Shown: positions 28,634 through 37,223, numbered from the stretch's first letter. The stretch is 64,000 bases of DNA from Aurantiacibacter gangjinensis (GCF_001886695.1 NZ_CP018097.1:868001-932000), one strand, 5' to 3'. Notes: generated by a model not told the origin, from the sequence alone. Translations and numbers: made by a program.

Positions 28634-29885
28634 CGCCGATCCGCGCCATGTCCGCGCGCAGGTGTCGCGCGGCTTGCAGGTAATGCGCCGCCGCCCACAC
28701 ATAGACCAGCGCGCCCGCGGCCATCGCCATCGCGAGACCCTGCGCTTCGCCATGGATAAGGCTCAGTCTGTCGCTCAGCAGGCCGACCAGCGAAGGGCCG
28801 AGTCCGCCGGCGACGGTGAATAGCCCGTTCATCGTCGCCGATGCCGTGGCGCGCATACGCGGGTGCATCAGGTTCTGCACGGTGGCGAAGGTCAGGCCGA
28901 GATACCCCATGGTGAGGAAGATCGAGCCTGCGATGCATGCGAGCAGTACGGTAAGATCGTCTTGCAAAAGGCCGAGAGCGGCGAGCGGCCCGCCGACCAG
29001 CATGGCGAGGCCGGGGATCAGTGCATAGGCTCCCGGATGGCGCGCACCGAGCCGGTCTCCGAGCCATCCTGCTCCGATGATCGATAGTGCCGCCGGAAGG
29101 CTCGCTAACAGCCCGGTGTAGAGACCCGCTTCGGCTAGTCCGAGGCCGAACTTGCGCACCAGCAGCGAAGCGAAGAAGAAATTGAGCGCATAGCTGAGAC
29201 CGGAAGCGATGAAGCCGCCCGCAATAATATTGCGCGCACTCGGCAGGCTGGCGATGCGCTGGACGAAGGCCGAGATGGGCGGCACGTCGTCTGCGCTCTC
29301 GGCATCGAATTGCCCGCGCGGCGGCTCTGCCACGAACACCCATGCAACGAGGCCGAGGATGAAGCCGGGTATCGCGGCGACGAGGAAGGTCACCTGCCAG
29401 CCATAGGTCTGCGCAATCCAGCCGCCGCCGACAAAACCGATAAAGGCGCCGAGCGGGGGTGAAAGCAACAGGACCGACATGGCGAGGCCGCGCTTGCTGG
29501 CCGGGAAATAGTCGGCGATCACCGACTGGTTGGGCGGCAATCCGATGGCCTCGCCCAGACCCACGCCCATGCGCGCCACCAGCAGCTGCGTCCAGTTCGC
29601 GGCGGCACCGCACAGGGCCGTCGCCAGCGACCAGAAGAGTACGCCCGCGGTGATGAGCGAGAGGCGCCGGACCCGCTCCGCATAGCGCGCCGTCACGAAC
29701 CCCGCGACGACATTCAGAAGCGCAAAAGCCCACGCCATCAGCGATACCTGCGCGTCCGACAGGCCGAACTCGGCTTTCAGCGGTTCGACCAGCACGTTGA
29801 CGACGATGCGGTCGATAAATCCGACCGTGGCGATGGCGGAGAGCGTGCCCAGCGCCAGCCATGGCGATTGCCTGCGTGTCTGCAT
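28608..29885 (-). CDS. MFS transporter
   Basis: A 425-residue major facilitator protein with twelve predicted helices. The first cytoplasmic loop carries the MFS motif A-like RYAERVRRLSL, and FIDRIVVNVLVEPLKAEFGLSDAQVSLM at its start (read in parts) is typical of the group annotated as spinster-like or hexuronate-type transporters. The substrate cannot be told. The start at 29885 (MQTRRQSPW) precedes the first helix; the longer frame adds 46 residues of non-hydrophobic, non-conserved sequence. It overlaps the DUF418 gene tail to tail. Confidence 0.88.
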   Translation of the reverse strand: MQTRRQSPWLALGTLSAIATVGFIDRIVVNVLVEPLKAEFGLSDAQVSLMAWAFALLNVVAGFVTARYAERVRRLSLITAGVLFWSLATALCGAAANWTQLLVARMGVGLGEAIGLPPNQSVIADYFPASKRGLAMSVLLLSPPLGAFIGFVGGGWIAQTYGWQVTFLVAAIPGFILGLVAWVFVAEPPRGQFDAESADDVPPISAFVQRIASLPSARNIIAGGFIASGLSYALNFFFASLLVRKFGLGLAEAGLYTGLLASLPAALSIIGAGWLGDRLGARHPGAYALIPGLAMLVGGPLAALGLLQDDLTVLLACIAGSIFLTMGYLGLTFATVQNLMHPRMRATASATMNGLFTVAGGLGPSLVGLLSDRLSLIHGEAQGLAMAMAAGALVYVWAAAHYLQAARHLRADMARIGASAKTASA

Positions 29886-29965
29886 CACACCTCCCGTTGC
29901 CACCGGGATAAACGAAAATGGCGACCCCGCAATGGGATCGCCATTTCGTCGGTCGGTACGCGGTC

Positions 29966-30394
29966 TTAAGCGAAGTCTTCCGCGAAGCGATTTGCTTTGC
30001 CAAGCGCGCCATATTGCCGCCAATCACCCCAGTGCATACCAGCCATCCAGCCAGCGAGCGCGCCGAAAAGCCCTAAGGCAAGGGCACTGCGGTCATAGCC
30101 GAAGAATGCAGCGACGACTGCAATCGGGGCAAAGAAGCCGCCTATTAAGCCTGCCCAAGAGTAAATGAAGCGGGTCTCGGCATCGAAAGCCTGCAGTACG
30201 GCTGTAATCGGCATGGCGAGCGCGAACATGCCAGCCAGCGTTCCCGCACCGGACACCAGCAGCGGAAGTATGGCGATGAGGAGCCCGCCCCATTCGCCCT
30301 TCACAACTTCAAAAAGCCCTAACGGGACGGTAAAAATCCACACCCAACCACCACTGGCCAGCGCACCGTAAAGCGTCGCCTTCAGGAACGCCAT
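29966..30394 (-). CDS. Four-helix membrane protein of unknown function (paralogue of the next gene)
   Basis: 142 residues with four predicted membrane segments. It aligns by eye with the adjacent 168-residue protein, both in the central helix (TLAGMFALAMPITAVLQAFD here, TLAGMVAIGLPVTVVLKLID there) and at the C-terminal glycine-rich helix ending in a short WG.WR.YG/WGRWRERG motif. The two are therefore diverged paralogues, and I do not recognise the family. The ATG at 30394 was chosen because the frame upstream is not membrane-like. It is third in a gbsR-type operon, 44 bases after its paralogue. Confidence 0.7.
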   Translation of the reverse strand: MAFLKATLYGALASGGWVWIFTVPLGLFEVVKGEWGGLLIAILPLLVSGAGTLAGMFALAMPITAVLQAFDAETRFIYSWAGLIGGFFAPIAVVAAFFGYDRSALALGLFGALAGWMAGMHWGDWRQYGALGKANRFAEDFA

Positions 30395-30438
30395 GATATG
30401 ATTTTCGATGGGAATGGTATCGTCCACTGCGCCTAAGC

Positions 30439-30945
30439 CTAGAACAATAAATCGTGGACAGGATTGGCAGGTTTCGCTGCGGGAGCAACCTTCGCCCCGC
30501 GCTCGCGCCATCGGCCCCAGACGGCGCCTGCCGTCAGCCCGCACAGGGCGCCGATAGCAGGCAGGGTGAAATCGTCCCATCGCGTCAGGTTGGCCGGACC
30601 GATTGCGACGGCCGTTGCGAGGAAACCGGCGAGAGCGCCGAGCAACGCGTAAAGCCAGGCATGTTCGTGATCGATCAGTTTCAGCACCACCGTAACCGGC
30701 AACCCGATCGCCACCATGCCAGCCAACGTGAAGATTGCAACGAAGGTCGCAATCATCAGCAAGCCTTCGGGTATGTCGTTCGGCCCGAAGCCACCGTGGA
30801 ACGCCACCACGTTGAAGCTGATTGCGACGACGCCCGCAATCACGGCAACAAAGGCCGCCAGCAGGAATTGCAGCAGGCCGTTAACGGCGCGCGGGTACGG
30901 GGTCGTGGCTTCGGCACGATCTTTGTGGGTGTGTTCTTGTGTCAT
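30439..30945 (-). CDS. Four-helix membrane protein of unknown function
   Basis: 168 residues: a hydrophilic His-containing N-terminus (MTQEHTHKDRAEATT), four membrane segments and a short basic tail. It is related to the following gene. The ribosome-binding site TAGGAG overlaps the stop codon of the upstream GbsR-like regulator, and the ATG follows 8 bases after that stop. Coupled translation with the regulator is therefore likely, which suggests that the regulator controls this membrane pair. No function can be named. Confidence 0.72.
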   Translation of the reverse strand: MTQEHTHKDRAEATTPYPRAVNGLLQFLLAAFVAVIAGVVAISFNVVAFHGGFGPNDIPEGLLMIATFVAIFTLAGMVAIGLPVTVVLKLIDHEHAWLYALLGALAGFLATAVAIGPANLTRWDDFTLPAIGALCGLTAGAVWGRWRERGAKVAPAAKPANPVHDLLF

Positions 30946-30953
30946 GGCCGCTC

Positions 30954-31502
30954 CTATTCGCCGCCCTGCCGGCGCGTGGGTATGAAGCGCGCGACCTTGC
31001 CGCCCAGCTTCATCAGCGCGACAAGCGTGGGCTTTGGCACATTGCGCACATCGTCGAACCAGTGGGTGAGGTTGCCGAGAAAATCGTGCATCCGCTCGAT
31101 CCGCTCGCGCACATGGTCGGGCACGCCCTTGCGACCCTCCATCTGTGCCGACAGGTCCGACAGCACTAGCAAGGTCGGGTCGATCTCGCGCTTCTTGCGC
31201 TCTATGCTGATCCTCATCAGCATCTCCCAGAGGTCGGTTTCGGCCACGAAATGATCGCGCCTGTCACCCATGACATGGCTGCGCTTCACGATGCCGTAAC
31301 TCTGCAATTCCTTGAGCGCACTCGACACATTGCTGCGCGCGAGACCTAGCGTCTCGCAAATCTCTTCCGCGTGCAGCGGTTCATTCGAGAGATAGAGCAG
31401 GGCGTGCACCTGGCTCACCGAGCGGTTGACCCCCCAATGCGAACCCATCTCACCCCAGTGGAGAATGAAGGCGCTGGCCTCTGGGATATCGGTGATTTTC
31501 AT
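30954..31502 (-). CDS. GbsR/MarR-type transcriptional regulator
   Basis: A 182-residue winged-helix regulator. Residues 20-90 form the DNA-binding domain (GVNRSVSQVHALLYLSNEPLHAEEI, then CETLGLARSNVSSALKELQ as the recognition helix, then RRDHFVAE in the wing). The C-terminal helices likely dimerise. The GbsR family in Bacillus responds to choline and represses osmoprotectant genes; the ligand here is unknown. It is first in an operon with two paralogous membrane proteins, and it is divergent from the SRPBCC gene with only about 110 bases between, so it may control both directions (inference). Confidence 0.85.
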   Translation of the reverse strand: MKITDIPEASAFILHWGEMGSHWGVNRSVSQVHALLYLSNEPLHAEEICETLGLARSNVSSALKELQSYGIVKRSHVMGDRRDHFVAETDLWEMLMRISIERKKREIDPTLLVLSDLSAQMEGRKGVPDHVRERIERMHDFLGNLTHWFDDVRNVPKPTLVALMKLGGKVARFIPTRRQGGE

Positions 31503-31611
31503 TTTTGCCTTTTATTTCTGTAAAAACTGAAATAGAGGAAATCGCATCGACGGTCAAGTTTAGATTGAGTCGCAGGCGGACATGCAATGGCGACACGACA
31601 GGAGGCGAAGC

Positions 31612-32610
31612 GTGATCGGGGCATTCTGGCAGGACCGTAGCAACAGGCCGGTATTGCGCTTCATGTCCGCATGCCTGATCGCGGCAGTGTGGGCCGTCGC
31701 TTGCTTCTTCTTCGTCGAGTGGGCGCGGCCCGATAATGGCGTCGTCACCGTCAGCTTCACCATGATCCAGCCTGCGGCCATTTGCGCTTTCATCGCCTAT
31801 ATCGGCGATCCGATGGCGGTGCGCAGCCGGCGCTATTACGCCATGGTGCCCATTGTAAGCGCGGTAGGCATGGTGCTGGTATCGATTTTCGTGCTGCAGG
31901 AAGGCGCGGTCTGCATTGCGATGCTTGCGCCTTTATGGATCCTGTCCGGTCTGGCGGGCGCGCTGTTCACATGGATGCTGCGCACGCGCGACGATGGTGA
32001 GCCCGTCGCCGAGACATTCCGTGCACACGGCCTGTTGGTCATCCCGCTGGTGGCGCTCTTTCTCGAAAGCATGATCCCCGTTCCGGTGGATCACCGCACG
32101 GTCAGCCGCGATATCGTGATAGACGCGCCTGCCGAGGCGATCTGGCCGATGATGGAAGGGATCGGCACCGTCCGCCGCGATGCGGGTATCTGGAACATCT
32201 CGCAAAATGTCATCGGCTTGCCGCGCCCGGCCTACGCCCACCTCCATGGCGAAGGTGTCGGCGCGCGGCGCGAGGCGGCATGGGATCGCGGCGTGGTGTT
32301 CGATGAAGTCATCACACGCTGGGAGCCGGGCCGCCATCTCGGCTGGGATTTCGATTTCCGCCAGAGCGCTGGCTGGGAAATCACCGACCCGCATCTGCGC
32401 CCCGACGGCCCATATATGCGCATCCTCTCTGGCGGCTACGAGTTGCAGCCGCTCGGCGATGGCCGCCACCGCCTTCGGCTCTACACCGATTATGAAGCGC
32501 AGACCCACTTCAACGGCTATGCCGCTTTATGGGGCGAGCTGTTCCTCGGCGATATTCACGACAACGTCCTCGCCGTGATCAAGCAAGAGGCCGAGCGGCG
32601 CCCTCGGTAA
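31612..32610 (+). CDS. Membrane protein with C-terminal SRPBCC (START-like) domain
   Basis: A 332-residue protein with four or five N-terminal membrane helices (about residues 15-165) and a cytoplasmic or periplasmic SRPBCC domain (about 170-330) starting VSRDIVIDAPAEAIWPMM and ending FLGDIHDNVLAVIKQEAE. SRPBCC domains bind hydrophobic ligands; the ligand here is unknown. I chose the GTG at 31612 because a perfect AGGAGG lies 6 bases upstream (31600-31605); an in-frame ATG at 31582 has no comparable site. Divergent from the GbsR-like gene. Confidence 0.78.
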   Translation: MIGAFWQDRSNRPVLRFMSACLIAAVWAVACFFFVEWARPDNGVVTVSFTMIQPAAICAFIAYIGDPMAVRSRRYYAMVPIVSAVGMVLVSIFVLQEGAVCIAMLAPLWILSGLAGALFTWMLRTRDDGEPVAETFRAHGLLVIPLVALFLESMIPVPVDHRTVSRDIVIDAPAEAIWPMMEGIGTVRRDAGIWNISQNVIGLPRPAYAHLHGEGVGARREAAWDRGVVFDEVITRWEPGRHLGWDFDFRQSAGWEITDPHLRPDGPYMRILSGGYELQPLGDGRHRLRLYTDYEAQTHFNGYAALWGELFLGDIHDNVLAVIKQEAERRPR

Positions 32611-33297
32611 TCAGCCTGTGCGGAAGTCCTGGATGATGGCACCAGCTGTGTGCAGCTCCGCCTCATGGCTGACTTCGCGCCAGCTTTCCTTCAGCGCCGC
32701 AGCCTCCCACTCGCGCATGGCCGGGTGCGCGAGGACGCGCTCCACCCATGAGAGGCCGTTGCCGACCTCAAGACTGTAGGTGCGGATGCGATAGGCGACG
32801 GGCGCAAAGAAAGCATCGAGCGCAGTGAATTCCGGCCCGGCCAGCCATGGCCCGCCAAATCGCTCCAGCCCCTCCTCGAATAGCTCGCGCACGCGCAAAA
32901 TGTCCTTAACCAGCGCTGCATCGTGATCGCCCATTTGCACCCGCACGCCCACATTCATGGGGCATTGATTGCGCAGTGTAGAGAAACCGCCGTGCATTTC
33001 GGCGACGCCGCACATGGCGAATGCGCGGGCTGCTTCGTCTGAAGGCCACACACCGTCATGCCGCTCTGCCAGATAGAGCATAATGCCGAGCGAATCCCAT
33101 ACCGTGCGGTCGCCGTCGACCAGCGCAGGCACCTGCCCGGTAGGCGAAAAGGCGCAAAACTCGTCATAATTGACCGGCTTGGCGAAAGGCTCGATCCGGT
33201 CCGCAAATACAATACCGAGCGCACGCATCAGCACCCACGGGCGCAGGCTCCAGCTTGAGTAGTTCCGGTTCGCGGTGATGAGCGTGTAGTCGGTCAT
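32611..33297 (-). CDS. Glutathione S-transferase family protein
   Basis: A 228-residue GST. The N-terminal thioredoxin-like domain has the catalytic region NRNYSSWSLRPWVLMRALG and the glutathione-binding GQVPALVDGDRTVWDSLGI (cis-Pro and the acidic-Ser pair). The helical C-terminal domain follows from about residue 90. The serine-containing NYSSWS motif is typical of a bacterial GST class often found in proteobacteria. The substrate is unknown. The start at 33297 (MTDYTLITANRN) gives the standard N-terminus. It is convergent with the SRPBCC gene, the two stops being adjacent. Confidence 0.9.
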   Translation of the reverse strand: MTDYTLITANRNYSSWSLRPWVLMRALGIVFADRIEPFAKPVNYDEFCAFSPTGQVPALVDGDRTVWDSLGIMLYLAERHDGVWPSDEAARAFAMCGVAEMHGGFSTLRNQCPMNVGVRVQMGDHDAALVKDILRVRELFEEGLERFGGPWLAGPEFTALDAFFAPVAYRIRTYSLEVGNGLSWVERVLAHPAMREWEAAALKESWREVSHEAELHTAGAIIQDFRTG

Positions 33298-33372
33298 AGA
33301 CCGCGCTTCGGCCAAGCCTGTCCCGATGGCGACAAGCAATCGACGAACGGCGTTGGCGAGTCCGTCAGTGTC

Positions 33373-33744
33373 TCACAGTCGAACGGTTTTGCTTGCGTTA
33401 GAGTGCCACAGCAAAGGTGCAGTGCCGATCACAAAACCGAGGAACATGCTCTGCCATTGCAACGCAGCGAACAGCGCAGGCCATTGGGTCGCATGCGCAT
33501 ACCATGTGTTCACTCCGACATCGGCCAGCATGATCGCGACGCCCAGCAAGACGCCGATGCGTTTGCGAAAGGCGATCAGCCCAGCTGCCAACAGGTCGAG
33601 CGGCAGCAAAAGCGTCCAGAACCAGTTAAGTAGAAACGGTGCGAAATCGTATGGTAGCCACCCGCCCATAACGATGTCGCGGGCGTGCGTGAAGGCTCCG
33701 ATCAGGAAAGCGACAACCCAGACGATCCGGGCGACGCGCGTCAT
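33373..33744 (-). CDS. Small four-helix membrane protein of unknown function
   Basis: 123 residues, four predicted membrane segments, with the loop THARDIVMGGWLPYDFAP after helix 1. I do not recognise the family. It starts 3 bases after the stop of the CoA-transferase B gene on the same strand, so it is probably translated from the same message. Base composition is somewhat lower in GC than its neighbours. No function is assigned. Confidence 0.65.
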   Translation of the reverse strand: MTRVARIVWVVAFLIGAFTHARDIVMGGWLPYDFAPFLLNWFWTLLLPLDLLAAGLIAFRKRIGVLLGVAIMLADVGVNTWYAHATQWPALFAALQWQSMFLGFVIGTAPLLWHSNASKTVRL

Positions 33745-33747
33745 AAT

Positions 33748-34404
33748 CTAAAGCGCGATCTCGTACTTCGCCGTCGTGCTGGCTGCCACCTCGTCCGCTG
33801 TGACACCGGGGGCCAGTTCGATCAGGCGGAAGGCGCTGTCATGGTCGGGGCGGTGGAAAACGGCGAGATTGGTGATGATCATGTCGACCACGTTCGTGCC
33901 GGTCAGCGGCAGTGTGCATTCGGGAATGAACTTGGGATCGCCATGCTTGCTGGTGTGGTCCATCACCACGATGATCTTCTTCACGCCGGCGACGAGGTCC
34001 ATCGCTCCGCCCATGCCTTTCACCATCTTGCCGGGGATCATCCAGTTGGCGATGTCGCCATTCTCCGCCACTTCCATCGCGCCCAGCACGGTGAGGTCGA
34101 TATGCCCGCCACGGATCATGGAAAAGCTGGTGGCGCTGTCGAAATAGGCCGAATGGGGCAGCTCGCTAATGGTCTGCTTGCCGGCATTGATAAGGTCCGG
34201 ATCGACCTCGTCCGGATAGGGGAACGGGCCGATGCCCAGCATGCCGTTTTCGCTCTGCAGGGTCACCTGCATCCCATCGGGGATGTGGTTGGCGACCAGC
34301 GTGGGGATGCCGATGCCCAGATTGACGTAATAGCCATCCTCCAGCTCGCGCGCGGCGCGGGCAGCCATGTCGTCGCGGGTCCATCCCTTGGTGGTGTCGG
34401 GCAT
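33748..34404 (-). CDS. scoB: 3-oxoacid CoA-transferase, subunit B
   Basis: 218 residues, the usual size of subunit B (ScoB/AtoA). With subunit A it moves CoA from succinyl-CoA to an oxoacid such as acetoacetate, so ketone bodies can be used. The catalytic glutamate lies in [30 protein letters not shown] and [17 protein letters not shown] are family blocks. The ATG at 34404 follows AAGGA at 7 bases; the longer open frame upstream is antisense to nothing real and not conserved. Unusually, subunit A is not adjacent: it lies 1.7 kb upstream on the same strand, behind two exported-protein genes. Confidence 0.94.
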   Translation of the reverse strand: MPDTTKGWTRDDMAARAARELEDGYYVNLGIGIPTLVANHIPDGMQVTLQSENGMLGIGPFPYPDEVDPDLINAGKQTISELPHSAYFDSATSFSMIRGGHIDLTVLGAMEVAENGDIANWMIPGKMVKGMGGAMDLVAGVKKIIVVMDHTSKHGDPKFIPECTLPLTGTNVVDMIITNLAVFHRPDHDSAFRLIELAPGVTADEVAASTTAKYEIAL

Positions 34405-34462
34405 CGGGCAGTCCTTGTTCTGGGTCGGTAAGGTCGTCAGGCGATTGGTTGGCGCGCTCCTA

Positions 34463-35086
34463 TCACGAAGCGCGGTCGAATTGCAGCACGAGATATTCGT
34501 ATTCGCCATGCTGCATGATGGCGTCGTCGTTTTCGTCGAACCAGACGACCAGATTGATGGGTCCGCGCACGTCCTCGATGGGCATTTCCACGCGGGCTCC
34601 GTTGTCATGGATGACCAGCACATCGCCGAAAAAGACAGTGTGCCGGTCGGGGTCCGGCCCCAATCGCAATCCGGCGAGGTGATGGTGACCTTCGAGGTTG
34701 AGCATCAGCGTGCCGGACCCGGCGGCTGTATCGGCCATGCCGGTGGCGTAATCGAAATAGGGCGGCGGCTGGATGCCGTTCAATTGCGCACGCGGTGCGT
34801 TCTCGGCAAGATCGATGATGTCGCGCGTCTGCCATCCTGCGAGACGGTAAGTGTCGTCCTCCCCGCGGTTGGGCAGCACAAGCGTGAAAGGAGCGCGAGC
34901 GAGCCCGGCATGGGTTTCACGCAAGGCGGGATTGGTGAGGGGCACGCGCTGGCCACCCTGTTCCACCGTCAGCGCCAGCCATGGCGTGTGCTGCACGCGC
35001 GGCTGGGGCGGGGGAACGCTGGCGCATGCGCTGGCGAGCAGCACGGTCATACATGCCATCAGCGAGCGGAACTGCGTGAAACCCAT
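34463..35086 (-). CDS. Exported protein of unknown function, probable lipoprotein
   Basis: 207 residues with an N-terminal signal segment ending LLASACAS. The cysteine suggests lipidation, though Ala at -3 makes the lipobox weak. The rest is beta-rich ([34 protein letters not shown]...[17 protein letters not shown], read in parts) with an exposed HHH. I recognise no family. It starts 5 bases after the stop of the HAD-like gene and is 58 bases before scoB, so it is part of the scoA-scoB transcript. Whether it shares a pathway with the transferase is unknown. Confidence 0.65.
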   Translation of the reverse strand: MGFTQFRSLMACMTVLLASACASVPPPQPRVQHTPWLALTVEQGGQRVPLTNPALRETHAGLARAPFTLVLPNRGEDDTYRLAGWQTRDIIDLAENAPRAQLNGIQPPPYFDYATGMADTAAGSGTLMLNLEGHHHLAGLRLGPDPDRHTVFFGDVLVIHDNGARVEMPIEDVRGPINLVVWFDENDDAIMQHGEYEYLVLQFDRAS

Positions 35087-35091
35087 ACGCG

Positions 35092-36126
35092 CTATTGTCC
35101 CACCGGATTGTCGATGAGGAACCAGCCCGCTCCCAGCATCGGCTCGAGGCTTTGCGCGCCGCTTTCATCGCGCAGGTAATTATACAGGTCGTCGAAATCG
35201 GATCGCTCGTCCCCGGCCATGGCGATGATGCAATGGTTCTGCGCCAGCGTATCGCGGCGCGATTGCTTGCTCTCGCCCGGATAGCGCTCGACATACACGA
35301 CATCGCGCGCTTCGGGATCGAGGCCGGAAGCGACGAGTCTGTCGCGAATGGCGCGTGCATCCATGGCACCGCGGTTGGTGACCCACGCAATGGTCACACC
35401 GCGCGCGCGCATCTCCGCCAGCACGCGGCCCAGCCCGGTGTTGACGGCAATCGGCCCGCTGATTGGTGCCAAATCGCCCGCCGGGTCCAGATCGATGACG
35501 ATGGTCGGCGGATCGCCTGCGCATTCGCGGCGCACCGGTTCCAGGCTCGAAGGGTCCGCCAGCTGGGCCGAAGGCAGTGGGATGCCGCCTGCCAGTGTCT
35601 GGAGCGTATAGCTGCGAATGGCGGCATAGGTGCTGTCGCTCTGTGCGCCGGTAGTGGCCGCGGCGGATGGGACCGGAGCCATGCCAGACACGCGTTCTGC
35701 CTCGGCCGCGCGGATCGAGGCGAGCGCTTCCTGCGCTGCGGCTTCGACTTCGGAGATGGCCGGTGAAGCAGCGCGGGTCTGCGCGATCGGCTCTTGCGCG
35801 GGTGGCGGCGTCAGCACGGCAGGCTCGGCCGGCGGGGGTGCGGCCGCGACTGGCGTAGTGGGCGCATCGGCGGCTTCGGCAGGCGCGGAGGTCGCGAGAT
35901 AGGGCGCGCTGGCTGCCGTTTCCGGCACGTCTGATGACGGCGCTTGTGCCGGCGGTTGTGCGACTATCACGGTGCCCTCGGGCGCTTGCGCTTCGTCATC
36001 GCCCGACACGCCGCTGCGCACAATGCTGCCCGCTCCGGCAATGACGGGAATGGCCGCCGCCGCGACGCAGCCTTGCAGGCAGATGCCCCCCAAGCCGGCC
36101 AGAAGTGCGCTTCGCTTCGTCATCAT
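35092..36126 (-). CDS. Lipoprotein with HAD-superfamily acid-phosphatase-like domain
   Basis: 344 residues. A lipobox LQGC (residues 17-20) is followed by a Pro/Ala-rich linker to about residue 150 and then a HAD-like domain. That domain has IVIDLDPAGDL (the D-x-D nucleophile pair), TIAWVTNRGAMDARAIRDRL (motif II-like) and AGDERSDFDDLYNYL (acidic motif of the e(P4)/class B acid phosphatase type). The normal Thr/Val after D-x-D is replaced by Pro, so activity is uncertain. Two ATGs in a row follow GGAGG by 7 bases. It lies 28 bases after scoA, separating the two CoA-transferase subunits. Confidence 0.7.
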   Translation of the reverse strand: MMTKRSALLAGLGGICLQGCVAAAAIPVIAGAGSIVRSGVSGDDEAQAPEGTVIVAQPPAQAPSSDVPETAASAPYLATSAPAEAADAPTTPVAAAPPPAEPAVLTPPPAQEPIAQTRAASPAISEVEAAAQEALASIRAAEAERVSGMAPVPSAAATTGAQSDSTYAAIRSYTLQTLAGGIPLPSAQLADPSSLEPVRRECAGDPPTIVIDLDPAGDLAPISGPIAVNTGLGRVLAEMRARGVTIAWVTNRGAMDARAIRDRLVASGLDPEARDVVYVERYPGESKQSRRDTLAQNHCIIAMAGDERSDFDDLYNYLRDESGAQSLEPMLGAGWFLIDNPVGQ

Positions 36127-36154
36127 CCTCGCGCCTCCTTCCTATCGTTCGCGA

Positions 36155-36886
36155 TCAGGCGTCCTCGCGCTCCCGCGTGGTGGTGAACTCGATCTTCTTG
36201 TCATAGGGCGCGCCCACTACGATGCGATTGACGAAGACGCCCGGCAAGTGGATGCAATCCGGATCCATCGCCCCGACCGGTACGATTTCTTCGACCTCGG
36301 CCACGCACACCTTGCCGCAGGTGGCGGCCGGCTGGTTGAAATTGCGCGCGGTCTTGCGGAACATCAGATTGCCTGTTTCGTCCGCCTTCCACGCTTTGAC
36401 GATGGAAAGATCGGCAAAAATGCCGTGCTCCAGGATATAATCTTCCGGCCCCTCTCCGTCTGCGGTTCCTTTGGCGAACTCCTTCACTTCCTTGCCCTCG
36501 GCCACCTGCGTGCCGACGCCGGTCTTGGTGTAGAAGCCCGGAATGCCTGCACCGCCCGCACGCATGCGCTCTGCCAGCGTGCCTTGCGGGCAGAACTCCA
36601 CTTCCAGCTCGCCGGAGAGATATTGCCGCTCGAACTCCTTATTCTCGCCGACATAAGACGAGATCATTTTCTTCACCTGCTTGGTGCGCAGCAGCTTGCC
36701 GATGCCTTCATTGTCGATACCGGCATTGTTGCTGGCGAAAGTGAGGTTTTTCACCCCGCTCGCCTGGATGGCTTCCAGCAAGCGCTCTGGAATGCCGCAA
36801 AGGCCGAAACCTCCGGCGGCGACCAGCATGTCGTCACGCAGCAGGCCGTCTAGTGCCGCTTCGGCGGATGGGAAGATCTTTGGCAT
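36155..36886 (-). CDS. scoA: 3-oxoacid CoA-transferase, subunit A
   Basis: 243 residues, normal for subunit A (ScoA/AtoD). The glycine-rich GGFGLCGIPERLLEAI is the CoA-binding signature; NNAGIDNEGIGKLL, YVGENKEFERQYL and GVGTQVAEGKEVKEF agree with the family. The ATG at 36886 has GAAGGA about 9 bases upstream. It is the first gene of the operon that ends in scoB, with two exported-protein genes in between. Divergent from the candidate small RNA and Cdc48 gene. Confidence 0.94.
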   Translation of the reverse strand: MPKIFPSAEAALDGLLRDDMLVAAGGFGLCGIPERLLEAIQASGVKNLTFASNNAGIDNEGIGKLLRTKQVKKMISSYVGENKEFERQYLSGELEVEFCPQGTLAERMRAGGAGIPGFYTKTGVGTQVAEGKEVKEFAKGTADGEGPEDYILEHGIFADLSIVKAWKADETGNLMFRKTARNFNQPAATCGKVCVAEVEEIVPVGAMDPDCIHLPGVFVNRIVVGAPYDKKIEFTTTREREDA

Positions 36887-37099
36887 TCGGTCGGGTCCTT
36901 CGCATGGCCGCAAATGTGCTTCGGCTCAGAGCATTAGAACGAAGATTGGCATGTGTCACCCGCCAAGCCCATGGCTGCTGCATTGCACAAAAGTTTACTT
37001 TTTCGAGCGATGAAGATGGAGAAATCGCGGCTTCGCCGCTCCTCTGAGATGTAAAACCTCGTTGTTAAATAACGTAGAAATCGTCGAGTTGCGCGTCAT

Positions 37100-37223
37100 G
37101 CAACACATGTTGAGCCTTTCGCACTTGCGAAAAGCGGCGCGTCGAAGCATATCTCTCCCTGCCTTTCAGGCATCCTCTCCCAAAACTTCCAAGGCCCGGT
37201 CGGCGACGACCGGGTCTTTTTTT
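37100..37223 (+). ncRNA. Candidate small RNA with two CTCTCCC motifs and intrinsic terminator
   Basis: In the 463-base gap between scoA and the Cdc48 gene there is no convincing coding frame. The 3' half holds an ordered structure: CTCTCCC (37153-37159), hairpin TGCCT-TTC-AGGCA (37160-37172), a second CTCTCCC (37175-37181), then a strong terminator. C-rich single-stranded motifs beside hairpins are typical of alphaproteobacterial anti-Shine-Dalgarno small RNAs. The 5' end is a guess; no clear promoter was found. It could instead be the attenuated leader of the Cdc48 gene. Confidence 0.45.
37193..37223 (+). terminator. Strong intrinsic terminator upstream of the Cdc48 gene
   Basis: CCCGGTCG (37195-37202) pairs perfectly with CGACCGGG (37207-37214) over a GCGA loop. 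The stem extends by two more pairs and is followed by TCTTTTTTT. No protein gene precedes it on this strand, so it must end a noncoding transcript or attenuate the downstream gene. Confidence 0.88.
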
